DNA of 64,000 nt, taken from positions 62,001 to 126,000 of the forward strand of contig NZ_WKKF01000006.1 in assembly GCF_009674765.1 (NCBI RefSeq), in the 5' to 3' direction. Below the pieces are notes generated by a model. That model did no database searches and had not been told where the DNA came from. It saw only the letters and a list, made by a program, of their open reading frames with translations. Position 1 is the stretch's first letter, and every line of letters starts with the position of its first letter. The position numbers and the translations under genes are program-made. This DNA comes from Metabacillus idriensis. GTDB lineage: Bacteria > Bacillota > Bacilli > Bacillales > Bacillaceae. Positions 25,440 to 35,972 of this stretch are shown piece by piece.

Positions 25440-25631
25440 TTGCACGTAAACGAAGACTTTAACTTAATATCGAAGGCGCTGTCGTCTTCCTATCTATCGC
25501 TCATAGAAAATGGCCAGGACGCAGCAGCTCATGCTTCGCTCAGCAATGCTCGCGCTGATTTTCTAAAAGCTGTTGCCCACGCCTCTGCTATTGATCAGAA
25601 AGTGATGATCGATACACTTTATGACCGTTAA
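25440..25631 (+). CDS. Small hypothetical protein between ypsC and ypvA
   Basis: 63 residues from a TTG at 25440 (LHVNEDFNLISKAL), chosen because AGGGGAGTGG lies 6 bp before it; the longer open frame begins inside that RBS. Helical and Ala/Ser rich (ALSSSYLSLIENGQDAAAHA). No motif recognised. Followed 2 bp later by a strong terminator, which supports a real transcription unit. Function unknown. Confidence 0.55.
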   Translation: MHVNEDFNLISKALSSSYLSLIENGQDAAAHASLSNARADFLKAVAHASAIDQKVMIDTLYDR

Positions 25632-25632
25632 G

Positions 25633-25668
25633 AGATAGGCTTTCTCATGATGAAAGCCTATCTTTTTT
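25633..25668 (+). terminator. Terminator after the 63-residue gene
   Basis: AGATAGGCTTTC and GAAAGCCTATCT form a 12-bp perfect stem with a T-run. Confidence 0.88.
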
Positions 25669-25720
25669 AGTGGGAAAAGGCAGCACTCGCAATATAAAAA
25701 CCAATCTTATTCTTGCGTTT

Positions 25721-25750
25721 ACTCATAGTCATGAATTCTTGACTATGAGT
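25721..25750. promoter_or_regulatory. 30-bp palindrome upstream of ypvA
   Basis: ACTCATAGTCA and TGACTATGAGT are perfect 11-bp inverted arms around TGAATTCT (near-palindromic GAATTC centre). It lies 55 bp before ypvA, downstream of the previous terminator and not followed by T residues, so it looks like an operator rather than a terminator. Confidence 0.45.
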
Positions 25751-25805
25751 GCGTTAAGTGAAATAATGACCTTTCGAGTATAAAAGAATGTGGGGGATCT
25801 GATAC

Positions 25806-27743
25806 ATGCCGACGTCACGTCTGCCTTTTGCCGTATCAAAGAATGAAACCTTCTATGAAGGATTAAATAACTGGATCGGCGATGTTTTTTATGATATTTT
25901 GCCTGAAAAAGGCTTTGAACTTAGAGATGAACAAATATTTATGGCGTTTCAGCTTGAACGTGCGTTCCGGGAAAAAAATGTCATGTTTGCTGAAGCGGGA
26001 GTAGGAACGGGTAAAACTCTTGTTTATTTGCTTTATGCAATAAGCTATGCAAGATACACAGGAAAACCAGCCATCATTGCTTGTGCTGATGAAACACTCA
26101 TCGAACAGCTTGTTAAAAATGAGGGCGATATTGCCAAGCTCCGCAAGCATTTGGACTTGAATATTGATGTGCGTCTTGGGAAATCACAGGATCAGTATTT
26201 ATGTCTAAAAAAACTGGATCAAACGATTCAGCGTACCGGTGATGATCTTTATCTTGATTTATTTGAATCATTGCCGTCGTTTGTGCATGAAAAAGCGGGG
26301 ATGCAATCTTTCAGCCATTATGGCGACAGAAAAGAATATGCTCATTTATCTGATGAAGAGTGGAACACTGTCAATTATGATTCGTTTCAGGATTGTCTGT
26401 CATGCGATCAAAGGCATCGCTGCGGCCTGACTCTTTCACGCGATCATTACAGAAAAGCAGCAGATTTGATTGTCTGCTCACATGATTTCTATATGGAGCA
26501 TATATGGACATTTGATTCCAGAAAACGCGAAGGCCAGCTGCCGCTTCTTCCGGAGCACAGCTCTGTCGTTTTTGACGAAGGCCATCTACTGGAATATGCG
26601 GCGCAAAAGGCCTTAACATACAGAGTAAAAAGCAGCACACTTGCCGTTTTGCTGGAAAGACTGCTCCAGAATGATATCCGTGAGGAATTCGCTCACTTAG
26701 TGGAGGACACACTTGTAGTCAATGAAGAGTTTTTCGACAGCCTGCTGGATGCATCTGAAGAAGTTCCCGGGTCGCACCGCTCGAAAATTATCATGAATGA
26801 TACATTAAAGAAGCAGGGCATTCAGCTCCACCGGCTTCTTGCTGAAATCGGGGAAGCACTTGTTTTTGAAAGCGAAATGTACACCATTGATTCTTATGAG
26901 CTTAAAATTGTCGAAGAGTACTTGGATTCGATGGAATTCTCCATCTCTCTCTTTAATAAGCAGAGCGGAGCCATTCACTGGATTGAAAGCGGCGAGCAGG
27001 ATTTTTCGCTGATTATTATGCCGCGGACTGTTGAAGAAGTGCTGAGTGAAAAAGTATTTTCACAGAAAAAACCGTATATTTTCTCTTCTGCCACGCTATC
27101 TAACAATAAATCATTTGATTTCATTGCCGGAAGTCTGGGCATTAAAGATTACTTGTCTCTCACAGTGGAGTCGCCATTTGATTATGAAGAAAATATGAAA
27201 ATAAAGCTCCACGATCTATCAGCAGCACTTGATTTAAATAAATTGAAGTGTGTTCAGACTCTTGAAAAAGTTAATAAGACCGGCGGCCGTGCACTCATCC
27301 TGTTCAGTGCCATGAACGAGCTCGAAGTCTTTAAGCAATTTATAAGTGAACAGAACACTGAATTCTCGTTCCTATTTGAAGGAGATCAGGAAATCAGCCA
27401 GCTTGTATCTGAATTCCAAAATGACGAAACCTCCATTTTATGTGCCGTGCATTTATGGGAAGGACTCGATATTCCAGGTGCATCACTGTCTAATGTGATC
27501 ATTTGGTCATTGCCGTTTCCTCCAATAGATCCTGTTTTTGAATCAAAACGGGGCAGCTCAGCGAATCCATTTGCTGAGGTAGACATGCCTTACATGATAT
27601 TAAGACTGAAGCAGGGCATCGGGCGTCTGATCAGAACAAGCACCGATCAGGGAGAAATCTCGATTTACCTTTCAAATGAACGCGATATAAAAGTATTAGA
27701 TCAGGTGACAGCCGTATTGCCGGTTGAGCCTGAAATGGTGTAG
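25806..27743 (+). CDS. ypvA: DinG/XPD-like ATP-dependent DNA helicase YpvA
   Basis: 645 residues. Superfamily 2 helicase: Walker A AGVGTGKTLVY near residue 63, DEGH in VVFDEGHLLE near 256, SSATLS, HLWEGLDIPG and the final RLKQGIGRLIRTS. A cysteine set CLSCDQRHRC with a later CSH is placed as in the iron-sulfur domain of XPD/DinG helicases. Unlike the other DinG in this window there is no N-terminal exonuclease domain. Homologue of B. subtilis YpvA; precise role unknown. Family A repeat follows immediately after the stop. Confidence 0.88.
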   Translation: MPTSRLPFAVSKNETFYEGLNNWIGDVFYDILPEKGFELRDEQIFMAFQLERAFREKNVMFAEAGVGTGKTLVYLLYAISYARYTGKPAIIACADETLIEQLVKNEGDIAKLRKHLDLNIDVRLGKSQDQYLCLKKLDQTIQRTGDDLYLDLFESLPSFVHEKAGMQSFSHYGDRKEYAHLSDEEWNTVNYDSFQDCLSCDQRHRCGLTLSRDHYRKAADLIVCSHDFYMEHIWTFDSRKREGQLPLLPEHSSVVFDEGHLLEYAAQKALTYRVKSSTLAVLLERLLQNDIREEFAHLVEDTLVVNEEFFDSLLDASEEVPGSHRSKIIMNDTLKKQGIQLHRLLAEIGEALVFESEMYTIDSYELKIVEEYLDSMEFSISLFNKQSGAIHWIESGEQDFSLIIMPRTVEEVLSEKVFSQKKPYIFSSATLSNNKSFDFIAGSLGIKDYLSLTVESPFDYEENMKIKLHDLSAALDLNKLKCVQTLEKVNKTGGRALILFSAMNELEVFKQFISEQNTEFSFLFEGDQEISQLVSEFQNDETSILCAVHLWEGLDIPGASLSNVIIWSLPFPPIDPVFESKRGSSANPFAEVDMPYMILRLKQGIGRLIRTSTDQGEISIYLSNERDIKVLDQVTAVLPVEPEMV

Positions 27744-28053
27744 AGGGATTGTTCAATAAGTCTATAAAATGAAGCAGGCAGGAAAAACAAATGGTATTTC
27801 CTGCCTGCTTTTTTCTGTAGTTTCTTTTCGTAAACTTTGTTGTTTTTAGACTGCATGTGAAAAATCTTAAGTGGATTGTGGCGGATAAACTTGACTCCTG
27901 CAGGAAATAGAGCGAAATGGAAGACCCCGCAGGCTCGCCGAGGAGGCTTCCACGCTCCCCGCGGAAAGCAAGTTCCTGGAGCGGAGAGGAACGGACAACA
28001 TTTATAATCGAAAACAACAATTTTTATGAATCCAGACTTTCTGAACAACCTCT
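27744..28053 (+). mobile_element. Family A repeat copy A2 (MITE-like, ~310 bp)
   Basis: Starts at the base after the ypvA stop. Ends are imperfect inverted repeats: AGAGGGATTGTTCAATAAGT and, at the other end, ACTTTCTGAACAACCTCT. The internal blocks are the same as in A1 in the same order: terminator hairpin, CGTAAACTTTGTTGTTTTTA, core CTTGACTCCTGCAGGA and CCGCGGAAAGCAAGT. No transposase. With the ypwA upstream region it fills the gap 27744-28181. Confidence 0.75.
27773..27815 (+). terminator. Rho-independent terminator carried by repeat A2
   Basis: AGCAGGCAGGAAA and TTTCCTGCCTGCT pair perfectly and are followed by T residues; only terminator behind ypvA. Confidence 0.83.
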
Positions 28054-28181
28054 TTTTTATTTCTCTCTAAACAGACTATCCAGTCGATAAAAAGATTGAC
28101 AAAAGCCTTTCCCATCATTTAATCTGAAAATGTTAGAAAATTATTACTATTTATTTACATAAAAATCAAGGGGTGAGCAGA

Positions 28182-29699
28182 TTGTCCATTCAATCCGTTG
28201 AAAAAGAATTTTTAGAGTATCTTCAAAAAATGAAAAGCTATAATGAAGCGATTTCTCTCATGTTCTGGGATCTTAGAACGGGAGCTCCAAAGAAAGCGGT
28301 TGAGCAGCGTTCACAGGCAATTGGTGTCCTTTCTACAGAAGTTTTTCAAATGGCAACGTCTGATCAAATGAGATCATATATTGATCAAGTTTTACAGGCG
28401 AAAGAAGAAGTTTCAGAAATTGCCTATAAAGCAGCACTGGAGTGCGAGAAAGAATACAAGCTCAGCAAAGTGATACCGCAGGATGAATACAAAGAATACG
28501 TCATTCTTAAATCAAAAGCAGAATCGGTATGGGAGGAAGCAAAAGATCAATCTGATTTCAGCTTGTTTGCTCCATACTTAAAAAAGCTTGTTGAAACGAA
28601 CAAAAAGTTCCTTAAATACTGGGGATATAAAGAAAACAAATACGATACTTTCCTCGATCAATATGAGCCAGGTGTATCGGTGGAAGTGCTTGACCGTGTA
28701 TTTGGAGAACTCAGAGAACGCATTGTTCCGCTGGTAAAGAGGATTACAGAGTCTCCTAATCAGCCAGAAACCGGCTTTTTGTATGAGCCGATTTCAAAAG
28801 ATAAGCAGCGTCAAATCTCTGAATTTTTCTTAAAAGAGCTTGGCTATGACTTTGAAGCTGGCCGATTGGATGAAACAGTTCATCCATTTGCCATCAGTTT
28901 AAACCGCGGGGATGTGAGGGTTACAACGAAGTATGCGGAGAAGGATTTCCGCACAGCTTTATTCGGCACCATTCATGAGTGCGGGCACGCCTTATATGAA
29001 CAGAATATTTCTGAAGAGCTTGAAGGCACACTGCTGTGTGACGGAACTTCAATGGGAATTCATGAATCACAATCACTCTTCTATGAAAAATTCATAGGGA
29101 AAAATCCAGGTTTCTGGAATCGCTACTATGATTCATTGAAACAGCATGCAGGAGGTCAATTCGATGATGTCTCTTTAGAGGATTTTTATAGAGCCGTAAA
29201 CGAATCTAAGCCTTCACTTATTCGAATAGAAGCAGATGAGCTGACCTATCCGCTTCATATTATGATCCGCTATGAAATTGAAAAAGGTTTATTTAATGAC
29301 GAGATTGAAGTTGAAGATCTTCCGCGTATATGGAATGAGAAATACGAAGAATACTTAGGGATAACTCCTTCAAATGACGGAGAAGGCGTTCTTCAGGATG
29401 TGCACTGGTCTGGCGGAATGTTCGGCTATTTCCCTTCATACGCATTGGGATATATGTATGCAGCACAGTTTAAACATGCGATGCTGAAAGACCTTCCAAA
29501 TTTTGATGAGCTTGTTGAAAATGGAGAATTCGTCACCATTAAAAACTGGCTTACAGAACACATCCATCAATATGGAAAAATGAAACAGCCGCTTGAAATT
29601 CTTCATGATGTGACAGGAGAAGGCCTGAATGCCAAATATTTAATCGAGCATCTTGAATCGAAATATGCGAAGCTTTACCAGCTGGAAGCTGCAAAATAA
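28182..29699 (+). CDS. ypwA: M32 family metallocarboxypeptidase (YpwA)
   Basis: 505 residues from TTG 28182 (LSIQSVEKEFLEYL), 6-7 bp behind AAGGGGTGAG; the GTG at 28173 is within that RBS. Carboxypeptidase Taq family, zinc-dependent. The active site HExxH is HECGH in FGTIHECGHALYEQN, followed by SMGIHESQS. Typical M32 features NRGDVRVTTKYAEKDFRTA and ESKPSLIRIEADELTYPLHI are present, and the length equals B. subtilis YpwA (501). Removes C-terminal residues from peptides in the cytoplasm. Confidence 0.93.
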   Translation: MSIQSVEKEFLEYLQKMKSYNEAISLMFWDLRTGAPKKAVEQRSQAIGVLSTEVFQMATSDQMRSYIDQVLQAKEEVSEIAYKAALECEKEYKLSKVIPQDEYKEYVILKSKAESVWEEAKDQSDFSLFAPYLKKLVETNKKFLKYWGYKENKYDTFLDQYEPGVSVEVLDRVFGELRERIVPLVKRITESPNQPETGFLYEPISKDKQRQISEFFLKELGYDFEAGRLDETVHPFAISLNRGDVRVTTKYAEKDFRTALFGTIHECGHALYEQNISEELEGTLLCDGTSMGIHESQSLFYEKFIGKNPGFWNRYYDSLKQHAGGQFDDVSLEDFYRAVNESKPSLIRIEADELTYPLHIMIRYEIEKGLFNDEIEVEDLPRIWNEKYEEYLGITPSNDGEGVLQDVHWSGGMFGYFPSYALGYMYAAQFKHAMLKDLPNFDELVENGEFVTIKNWLTEHIHQYGKMKQPLEILHDVTGEGLNAKYLIEHLESKYAKLYQLEAAK

Positions 29700-29707
29700 A
29701 ATCAGTT

Positions 29708-29739
29708 AGACCGCACATTAATAGTTGTGCGGTCTTTTG
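29708..29739 (+). terminator. Terminator of ypwA
   Basis: AGACCGCACA and TGTGCGGTCT with a short TTAATAGT loop, followed by TTTG; short T-run. Confidence 0.7.
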
Positions 29740-29885
29740 TGCATAGAAAGTATAAGGTGAAGCCATTTCTTAAGTTTACAATGCATATTTTAACTTGTTT
29801 GAAAAAACGAATAATTTAAAACTTTTTCTGCTCTATTATTCGTTTTTTCTCTATAAAAACACTTCCCATTCGCTAAAATCCTTGT

Positions 29886-29891
29886 TATAAT
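29886..29891 (+). promoter_or_regulatory. -10 element of the xpt-pbuX operon
   Basis: A perfect TATAAT 22 bp before the riboswitch aptamer; the best -35 (TTCCCA at 29863-29868, 17-bp spacing) is poor. Confidence 0.5.
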
Positions 29892-29912
29892 GCAACTAAT
29901 CAAATAAACGAG

Positions 29913-29983
29913 CACTCATATAATCGCAGGGATAGGGCCTGCAAGTTTCTACCGGATGACCGTAAATCATCTGACTATGAGTG
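29913..29983 (+). ncRNA. Guanine riboswitch aptamer (purine class)
   Basis: CACTCATATAATCGCAGGGA starts the aptamer and GACTATGAGTG ends it, with CAAGTTTCTACCGG and CCGTAAATCATC between; P1, P2 and P3 helices and both kissing loops are readable. The specificity base in the J3-1 segment is C (GACTATG), which pairs with guanine/hypoxanthine rather than adenine. It controls xpt-pbuX through the terminator at 30055-30094, ON when guanine is scarce. Confidence 0.96.
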
Positions 29984-30054
29984 AGCAGTGTTGTTTTTAT
30001 TCGAAAAAGTTCCTTATATGCATGGGGAATTTCTTTTCATTTTTTCCGGATATA

Positions 30055-32018
<1,964 letters not shown>

Positions 32019-32034
<16 letters not shown>

Positions 32035-32052
32035 ATCTGGTGAGGTCCTTTT
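32019..32052 (+). terminator. Terminator of xpt-pbuX
   Basis: GGACCTCAC and GTGAGGTCC pair across the pbuX stop codon, followed by TTTT. Confidence 0.82.
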
Positions 32053-32141
32053 CCATTTTTGAAGTAGAGCTTGAATTCTTGTTATTTTTATTGCTGTCAT
32101 GTTAACATTCCCCTATCAACCTTATAGGAGGTGCAGAGGAA

Positions 32142-32426
32142 ATGACGAATACGGTTCTATTAAACCAAACAGAATTAAAACCATACTCCTTCAAAAAGGA
32201 AACCGATGATAACGGTGCTGTAAAAATAACAATGGATTTTAAAGTTCATTCCAGCAACTATCATGCGATCACAACGCTTCTATATAACCAAACCTTTGAA
32301 GTGTACGTTCCGGGTGAAAACCTCTCATTTAAAGGAACCATCATCAATTATACGGCATCTCTTACAAATTTATATGAAGAAGGTGCTGTAGGCGATTTTC
32401 ATCTGGAGCTGCTGGAGATACAATAA
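32142..32426 (+). CDS. YkvR family protein (DUF3219)
   Basis: 94 residues, RBS TAGGAGGTG. The core SSNYHAITTLLYNQTFEVYVPG and the ending FKGTIINYTASLTNLYEEGAVGDFHLELLEI correspond closely to B. subtilis YkvR, a small beta-rich protein of unknown function (DUF3219). No membrane segment. It is a single-gene unit between pbuX and the L,D-transpeptidase, and it is not in this position in B. subtilis. Confidence 0.78.
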   Translation: MTNTVLLNQTELKPYSFKKETDDNGAVKITMDFKVHSSNYHAITTLLYNQTFEVYVPGENLSFKGTIINYTASLTNLYEEGAVGDFHLELLEIQ

Positions 32427-32460
32427 AAAAGCCCTAAAATCATTTTTAGGGCTTCCCTTT
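32426..32460. terminator. Bidirectional terminator between the YkvR-like gene and the L,D-transpeptidase
   Basis: GCCCTAAAA and TTTTAGGGC form the stem; six A residues on the left give a U-run on the minus strand, and CTTCCCTTTT serves the plus strand. Confidence 0.82.
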
Positions 32461-32463
32461 TAA

Positions 32464-33222
32464 TCAATACATACTAAGTGCTTTTCTTGTATTAGGTCCG
32501 ACGATTCCATCTGCCGTTAATTTCTTGCTTTTTTGGAACGTCCTTACCGCTTTATCTGTATTATTTCCAAAGATGCCATCAATGCCCTTTGTGCTGAAGC
32601 CCTTTGATGTTAACAGCTGCTGTAGCTGCTTCACTTCGCTTCCCCTGCTGCCTTTTTTTAGATTTTGCCCGGAAGATGCGGCAGGTTTAGACGGGACTGC
32701 TTTGCTTCCGCTGACTTTGTAGCCACTTGCAAGCGCAATTGAATCAAAGGTTTTGCCTGACGTGGTGATGATAACTGGTGTGTTCATTTTCACTTGGCCG
32801 TAGAGCCATTCAACTTCATTGTCAAACATGCGGATGCATCCGTCGCTGATGTATTGGCCAATTGAGTTTGGGTTATTATTGCCGTGAATGGCATAAGTAG
32901 TTCCCCAAGTGCCTCTGGCGTTGATGCCAAGCCAGCGATTGCCAAGCGGATTGCGCGGATCGCCGCCTGGTATGCCTTTCTTGTAATAAGGTCTGTTGAC
33001 AATTTTGCTTACGATTTTAAACTTTCCTTCAGGCGTGTAAGAAGGCTGCCTGCCTGTAGCTACTCTGAATACACTTGTTAATTTGCTGTTTTGATAGTAG
33101 GCCAGCTGGTTTTTAGATTTGTTGATGATGATAAAATCACTTCCGGCTGCATAGCTTTTGCTGATTCCGGCGCCAAAAAACATGATCAGCGCCAAGGTGA
33201 AAATAATGAGTGTTTTTTTCAT
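32464..33222 (-). CDS. Secreted L,D-transpeptidase (YkuD) with peptidoglycan-binding domain
   Basis: 252 residues from ATG 33222 (MKKTLIIFTLALIMFF), preferred because AAAGGGG lies 6 bp upstream. Signal peptide ends near SYAA-GSDF. YkuD catalytic domain (~residues 30-165) with the active-site motif IHGNNNPNSIG ... SDGCIRM (His, Ser, Cys). A linker rich in Pro/Ser/Lys leads to a C-terminal PG_binding_1 domain (GSRGSEVKQLQQLLTSKGF; GIFGNNTDKAVRTFQ; GIVGPNTRKAL). Forms 3-3 cross-links or attaches proteins to peptidoglycan; spore cortex/wall roles are known for relatives. Confidence 0.9.
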   Translation of the reverse strand: MKKTLIIFTLALIMFFGAGISKSYAAGSDFIIINKSKNQLAYYQNSKLTSVFRVATGRQPSYTPEGKFKIVSKIVNRPYYKKGIPGGDPRNPLGNRWLGINARGTWGTTYAIHGNNNPNSIGQYISDGCIRMFDNEVEWLYGQVKMNTPVIITTSGKTFDSIALASGYKVSGSKAVPSKPAASSGQNLKKGSRGSEVKQLQQLLTSKGFSTKGIDGIFGNNTDKAVRTFQKSKKLTADGIVGPNTRKALSMY

Positions 33223-33326
33223 GTGCATCCCCTTTGATGTAAGAATAAAATGCAATTATTACATCATATGAGAATGCATCCTATATATTTCCAAGTGCTG
33301 AAAATTAATCTCTGGAGGTTAATTCA

Positions 33327-33980
33327 ATGAAAAAGTGGGCTTTTGTATCAGATTTTGACGGAACCATCTCAAAGAAAGATTTTTATCATCATGTCATTGA
33401 ACATTACTTTCCTGAGGGTGAAGTGCTTTATAAAAAATGGAAGGCCGGTCAAATGCTCGACATTGATTTTTTAGGTGATGTTTTCACCTCAATCAATGAA
33501 GAGGAAGAGAGTCTTATAAAATCAATTCTGACGCTGCCGATGGATGAGCATATTGGACAATTTATCAAGCTTGTTCAAAAAAATGGGGGAGATTTTTTCA
33601 TTTTAAGTGCAGGTACAGATTATTATATCCGGCATATCCTGGATGAACTTGGGGCTAAAAATGTAGAAATTTTTTCGAATGAAGGAGTTTACCACAAGAA
33701 AAATATTCATTTAAAAATTGACCAAGAAGACTGGAAATACTCAGAGCGATACGGCATAGATAAATCGAAAGTGATTTTAAAGCTGAAGGAACAATACGAA
33801 ACCGTATATTTCTTTGGAGACAGTGAACCTGACTCTCATCCAGCTGTTTATGCGGATCTTACTTTTGCAAAGGATGCGCTGTGCGGGCTGCTGGAAGAGA
33901 AAGGAATTAAGTATGTTGGCGTGAACAGCTTTAAGGAAGTTGAAGCCTATTTGCGTGATTCGGGCAGACTTATCCTTTGA
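33327..33980 (+). CDS. HAD-IB family phosphatase, MtnX-like
   Basis: 217 residues. HAD motif I DFDGTIS at the start, motif II-like FILSAG, and motif III/IV FFGDSEPDSHPA. The overall layout resembles MtnX, which dephosphorylates an intermediate of methionine salvage, but the loop cysteines of that enzyme are missing and no salvage genes are nearby. I therefore call it only MtnX-like. Cytoplasmic. RBS TCTGGAGGT. Confidence 0.75.
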   Translation: MKKWAFVSDFDGTISKKDFYHHVIEHYFPEGEVLYKKWKAGQMLDIDFLGDVFTSINEEEESLIKSILTLPMDEHIGQFIKLVQKNGGDFFILSAGTDYYIRHILDELGAKNVEIFSNEGVYHKKNIHLKIDQEDWKYSERYGIDKSKVILKLKEQYETVYFFGDSEPDSHPAVYADLTFAKDALCGLLEEKGIKYVGVNSFKEVEAYLRDSGRLIL

Positions 33981-34056
33981 TAAAATAAGAGCCAGGCTGT
34001 ATAATGTGTTACTTCTTGGGTCCCTGAGATATACTAAACCGAAGGAGCTGAACATC

Positions 34057-34602
34057 ATGATTACTCAAGAGATCAAAACAGTATTTACAGCAAAGAACGG
34101 TGAACAGGTCACATTGCGACAGGTAAGAGAAGAGGATGCGGAGGACATCATTCAGGCCGTAAAAAGCATTATTGATTCCGGAACGTACATACAAAAAGAA
34201 AGGCCGCGGTCTATTCAGGAAGAAGCGGACTTTATTTCCGATATGAGAGAAAAAAACAACCTGTATTTAGGTGTTGAATTAAAAGGCAAAATTGTCGGTA
34301 TAGCAAGAGTCATCCGCGGAGAACTTGAGATGAAAAAGCATACAGGGCTATTCCGGACGTGGCTTTCAGATTCTGCCCAAGGACTTGGCATCGGCAAGGA
34401 GCTGATGAACGCTACTCTTGAGTGGTGCAGATCGAACAATCTCCATAAACTCTGCTTAACCGTATTTGCATCAAACGAAATTGCACTGAAGCTGTATCAA
34501 AAGTATGGATTTGTTATTGAGGGAACACAGCGTGATCAGGCGATTCTAAACGGAAAGTTTGATGATGAAATTCATATGGCCTACTTTTTTAAGTCTAAGT
34601 GA
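34057..34602 (+). CDS. GNAT family N-acetyltransferase
   Basis: 181 residues from ATG 34057 with GAAGGAG upstream; the longer open frame overlaps the preceding gene without an RBS. Acetyl-CoA binding motif A is LSDSAQGLGIGKELMNATLEW, followed by LCLTVFASNEIALKLYQKYGF and a final EIHMAYFF. RimJ/RimL-like in shape; substrate (protein N-terminus, antibiotic or small amine) cannot be told. Stand-alone gene. Confidence 0.82.
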   Translation: MITQEIKTVFTAKNGEQVTLRQVREEDAEDIIQAVKSIIDSGTYIQKERPRSIQEEADFISDMREKNNLYLGVELKGKIVGIARVIRGELEMKKHTGLFRTWLSDSAQGLGIGKELMNATLEWCRSNNLHKLCLTVFASNEIALKLYQKYGFVIEGTQRDQAILNGKFDDEIHMAYFFKSK

Positions 34603-34720
34603 GAACGCCTGGCTTTTAGGTTCAGGAGAATCCCATTTGCCATGCCTAATCATAAGGGTTTTCGCTTTTTCTTACATGAATTCCCATTTAATCTTTGCTG
34701 TTCAAACAGGATTTTAAGGT

Positions 34721-34792
34721 TATAATAAAAGAGCACAACAACAACTCCTTTAAAACGTTGCTTTTCCCATTTAACGGGAAGAGCTTTTTTTT
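34721..34792 (+). ncRNA. Candidate short leader RNA or attenuator ahead of bpsA
   Basis: TATAAT at 34721-34726 would start transcription near 34733. A strong terminator, GCTTTTCCC/GGGAAGAGC with an eight-T run, ends at 34792, giving an RNA of about 60 nt before bpsA. The -35 region is poor (TGTTCA with 16 bp or TTGCTG with 20 bp). It could be a small RNA, an attenuated leader or the terminator of the GNAT transcript; the sequence alone does not decide. Confidence 0.4.
34760..34792 (+). terminator. Terminator 80 bp before bpsA
   Basis: GCTTTTCCC and GGGAAGAGC pair across ATTTAAC and are followed by eight T residues. Confidence 0.78.
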
Positions 34793-34801
34793 GTTCACCT
34801 G

Positions 34802-34815
34802 ATGTAGTACTACAT
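34802..34815. promoter_or_regulatory. Perfect 14-bp palindrome upstream of bpsA (candidate operator)
   Basis: ATGTAGTACTACAT is exactly self-complementary. It lies 57 bp before the bpsA start, nested inside a wider inverted pair CACCTGAT (34796-34803) and ATCAGGTG (34847-34854). The size suits a dimeric repressor such as a GntR- or TetR-type protein; no such gene is adjacent. Confidence 0.45.
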
Positions 34816-34871
34816 AAAGCGGCGCCATAATGGAAAAAGTAACCTTATCAGGTGGAAAATGAGGTGTATTT

Positions 34872-35972
34872 ATGGCGTATATTTTGTCTGTTGGTAAAAG
34901 CATACCGCCGAATCAAATGCCGCAGGACACTACGGTTGAATTCGCTAAAGAACTATTCTCAGGCTCCTTTAAAGATATTAATAGACTGCTTCCGGCATTT
35001 AAAAACGGAGACATTGAAAACAGGCAGTTTGTAAAAGATATGGGCTGGTATACTTCAGCTCATTCATTCGAAGACAAAAATAATACATATATTGAAGCTG
35101 CAGTAGAGCTTGGAACCAGTGCGATCGTCAACTGTTTAACTGCAAATCGCCTGTTAAAGAGAGACATTGGCTGTGAAGAGATTGATGCGATTTTTTTTAT
35201 TTCAAGTACAGGCATTTCAACGCCAAGCATTGATGCGAAAATCATGAATCGATTGCCTTTTAAGGATTCAACAAAAAGGGTGCCCATCTGGGGCCTTGGC
35301 TGCGCAGGGGGAGCGTCCGGCTTATCAAGAGCACATGACTACTGCAAAGCCTATCCGAAGGCTAAAGTGATTGTCGTTTGCGTGGAACTGTGCAGCCTGA
35401 CTTTTCAGCACGATGATTTATCGAAAAGCAATTTTATTGGTACATCCTTGTTTTCAGATGGTGTAGCATGCACATTGCTTGCAGGAGAAGAAGTTCAGGC
35501 AGAAGAGCTTTCCCTTCTTAAAACACTTCCAAAAACGCTTTCTACTCGTTCAACCTTTATGAAGGATTCTGAAGATGTCATGGGATGGGATATTAAAAAT
35601 AATGGATTTTACGTCGTCTTCTCAAGAGATATTCCAAGCATTATTAAAAACTGGCTAAGACAGACGGTTGAAGATTTTCTGAAAGAAGAGCACATTCCCC
35701 TGCACCAAATTAAGCACTTCGTTGCCCATCCAGGCGGAAAGAAAGTTCTCGAAGCCTACCAAACAAGTCTTGGATTTGAAGAGGAACAGCTTCAGGTCTC
35801 TAAAAACGTCCTTAAAAACCATGGCAATATGTCATCCGCTACAGTTATGTATGTCATTGAAGAATATTTAAGCAGCGGGCTTGGTGAGGAGACGGATTTA
35901 GGCATCATTGCAGCCCTCGGGCCAGGATTTTGTTCAGAACTACTACTTGTAGAATGGGAGAAGGCTGGATGA
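34872..35972 (+). CDS. bpsA: Type III polyketide synthase BpsA (alkylpyrone synthase)
   Basis: 366 residues; ATG 34872, RBS GAGGTG. Chalcone/stilbene-synthase fold. The catalytic triad is visible: Cys in WGLGCAGGASGLSRAHD, His in FVAHPGGKKV and Asn in KNHGNMSSATVM. B. subtilis BpsA (BcsA) condenses long-chain acyl-CoA with malonyl-CoA and methylmalonyl-CoA to triketide alkylpyrones. The partner methyltransferase gene overlaps its stop by 4 bp, as in B. subtilis. Confidence 0.93.
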   Translation: MAYILSVGKSIPPNQMPQDTTVEFAKELFSGSFKDINRLLPAFKNGDIENRQFVKDMGWYTSAHSFEDKNNTYIEAAVELGTSAIVNCLTANRLLKRDIGCEEIDAIFFISSTGISTPSIDAKIMNRLPFKDSTKRVPIWGLGCAGGASGLSRAHDYCKAYPKAKVIVVCVELCSLTFQHDDLSKSNFIGTSLFSDGVACTLLAGEEVQAEELSLLKTLPKTLSTRSTFMKDSEDVMGWDIKNNGFYVVFSRDIPSIIKNWLRQTVEDFLKEEHIPLHQIKHFVAHPGGKKVLEAYQTSLGFEEEQLQVSKNVLKNHGNMSSATVMYVIEEYLSSGLGEETDLGIIAALGPGFCSELLLVEWEKAG

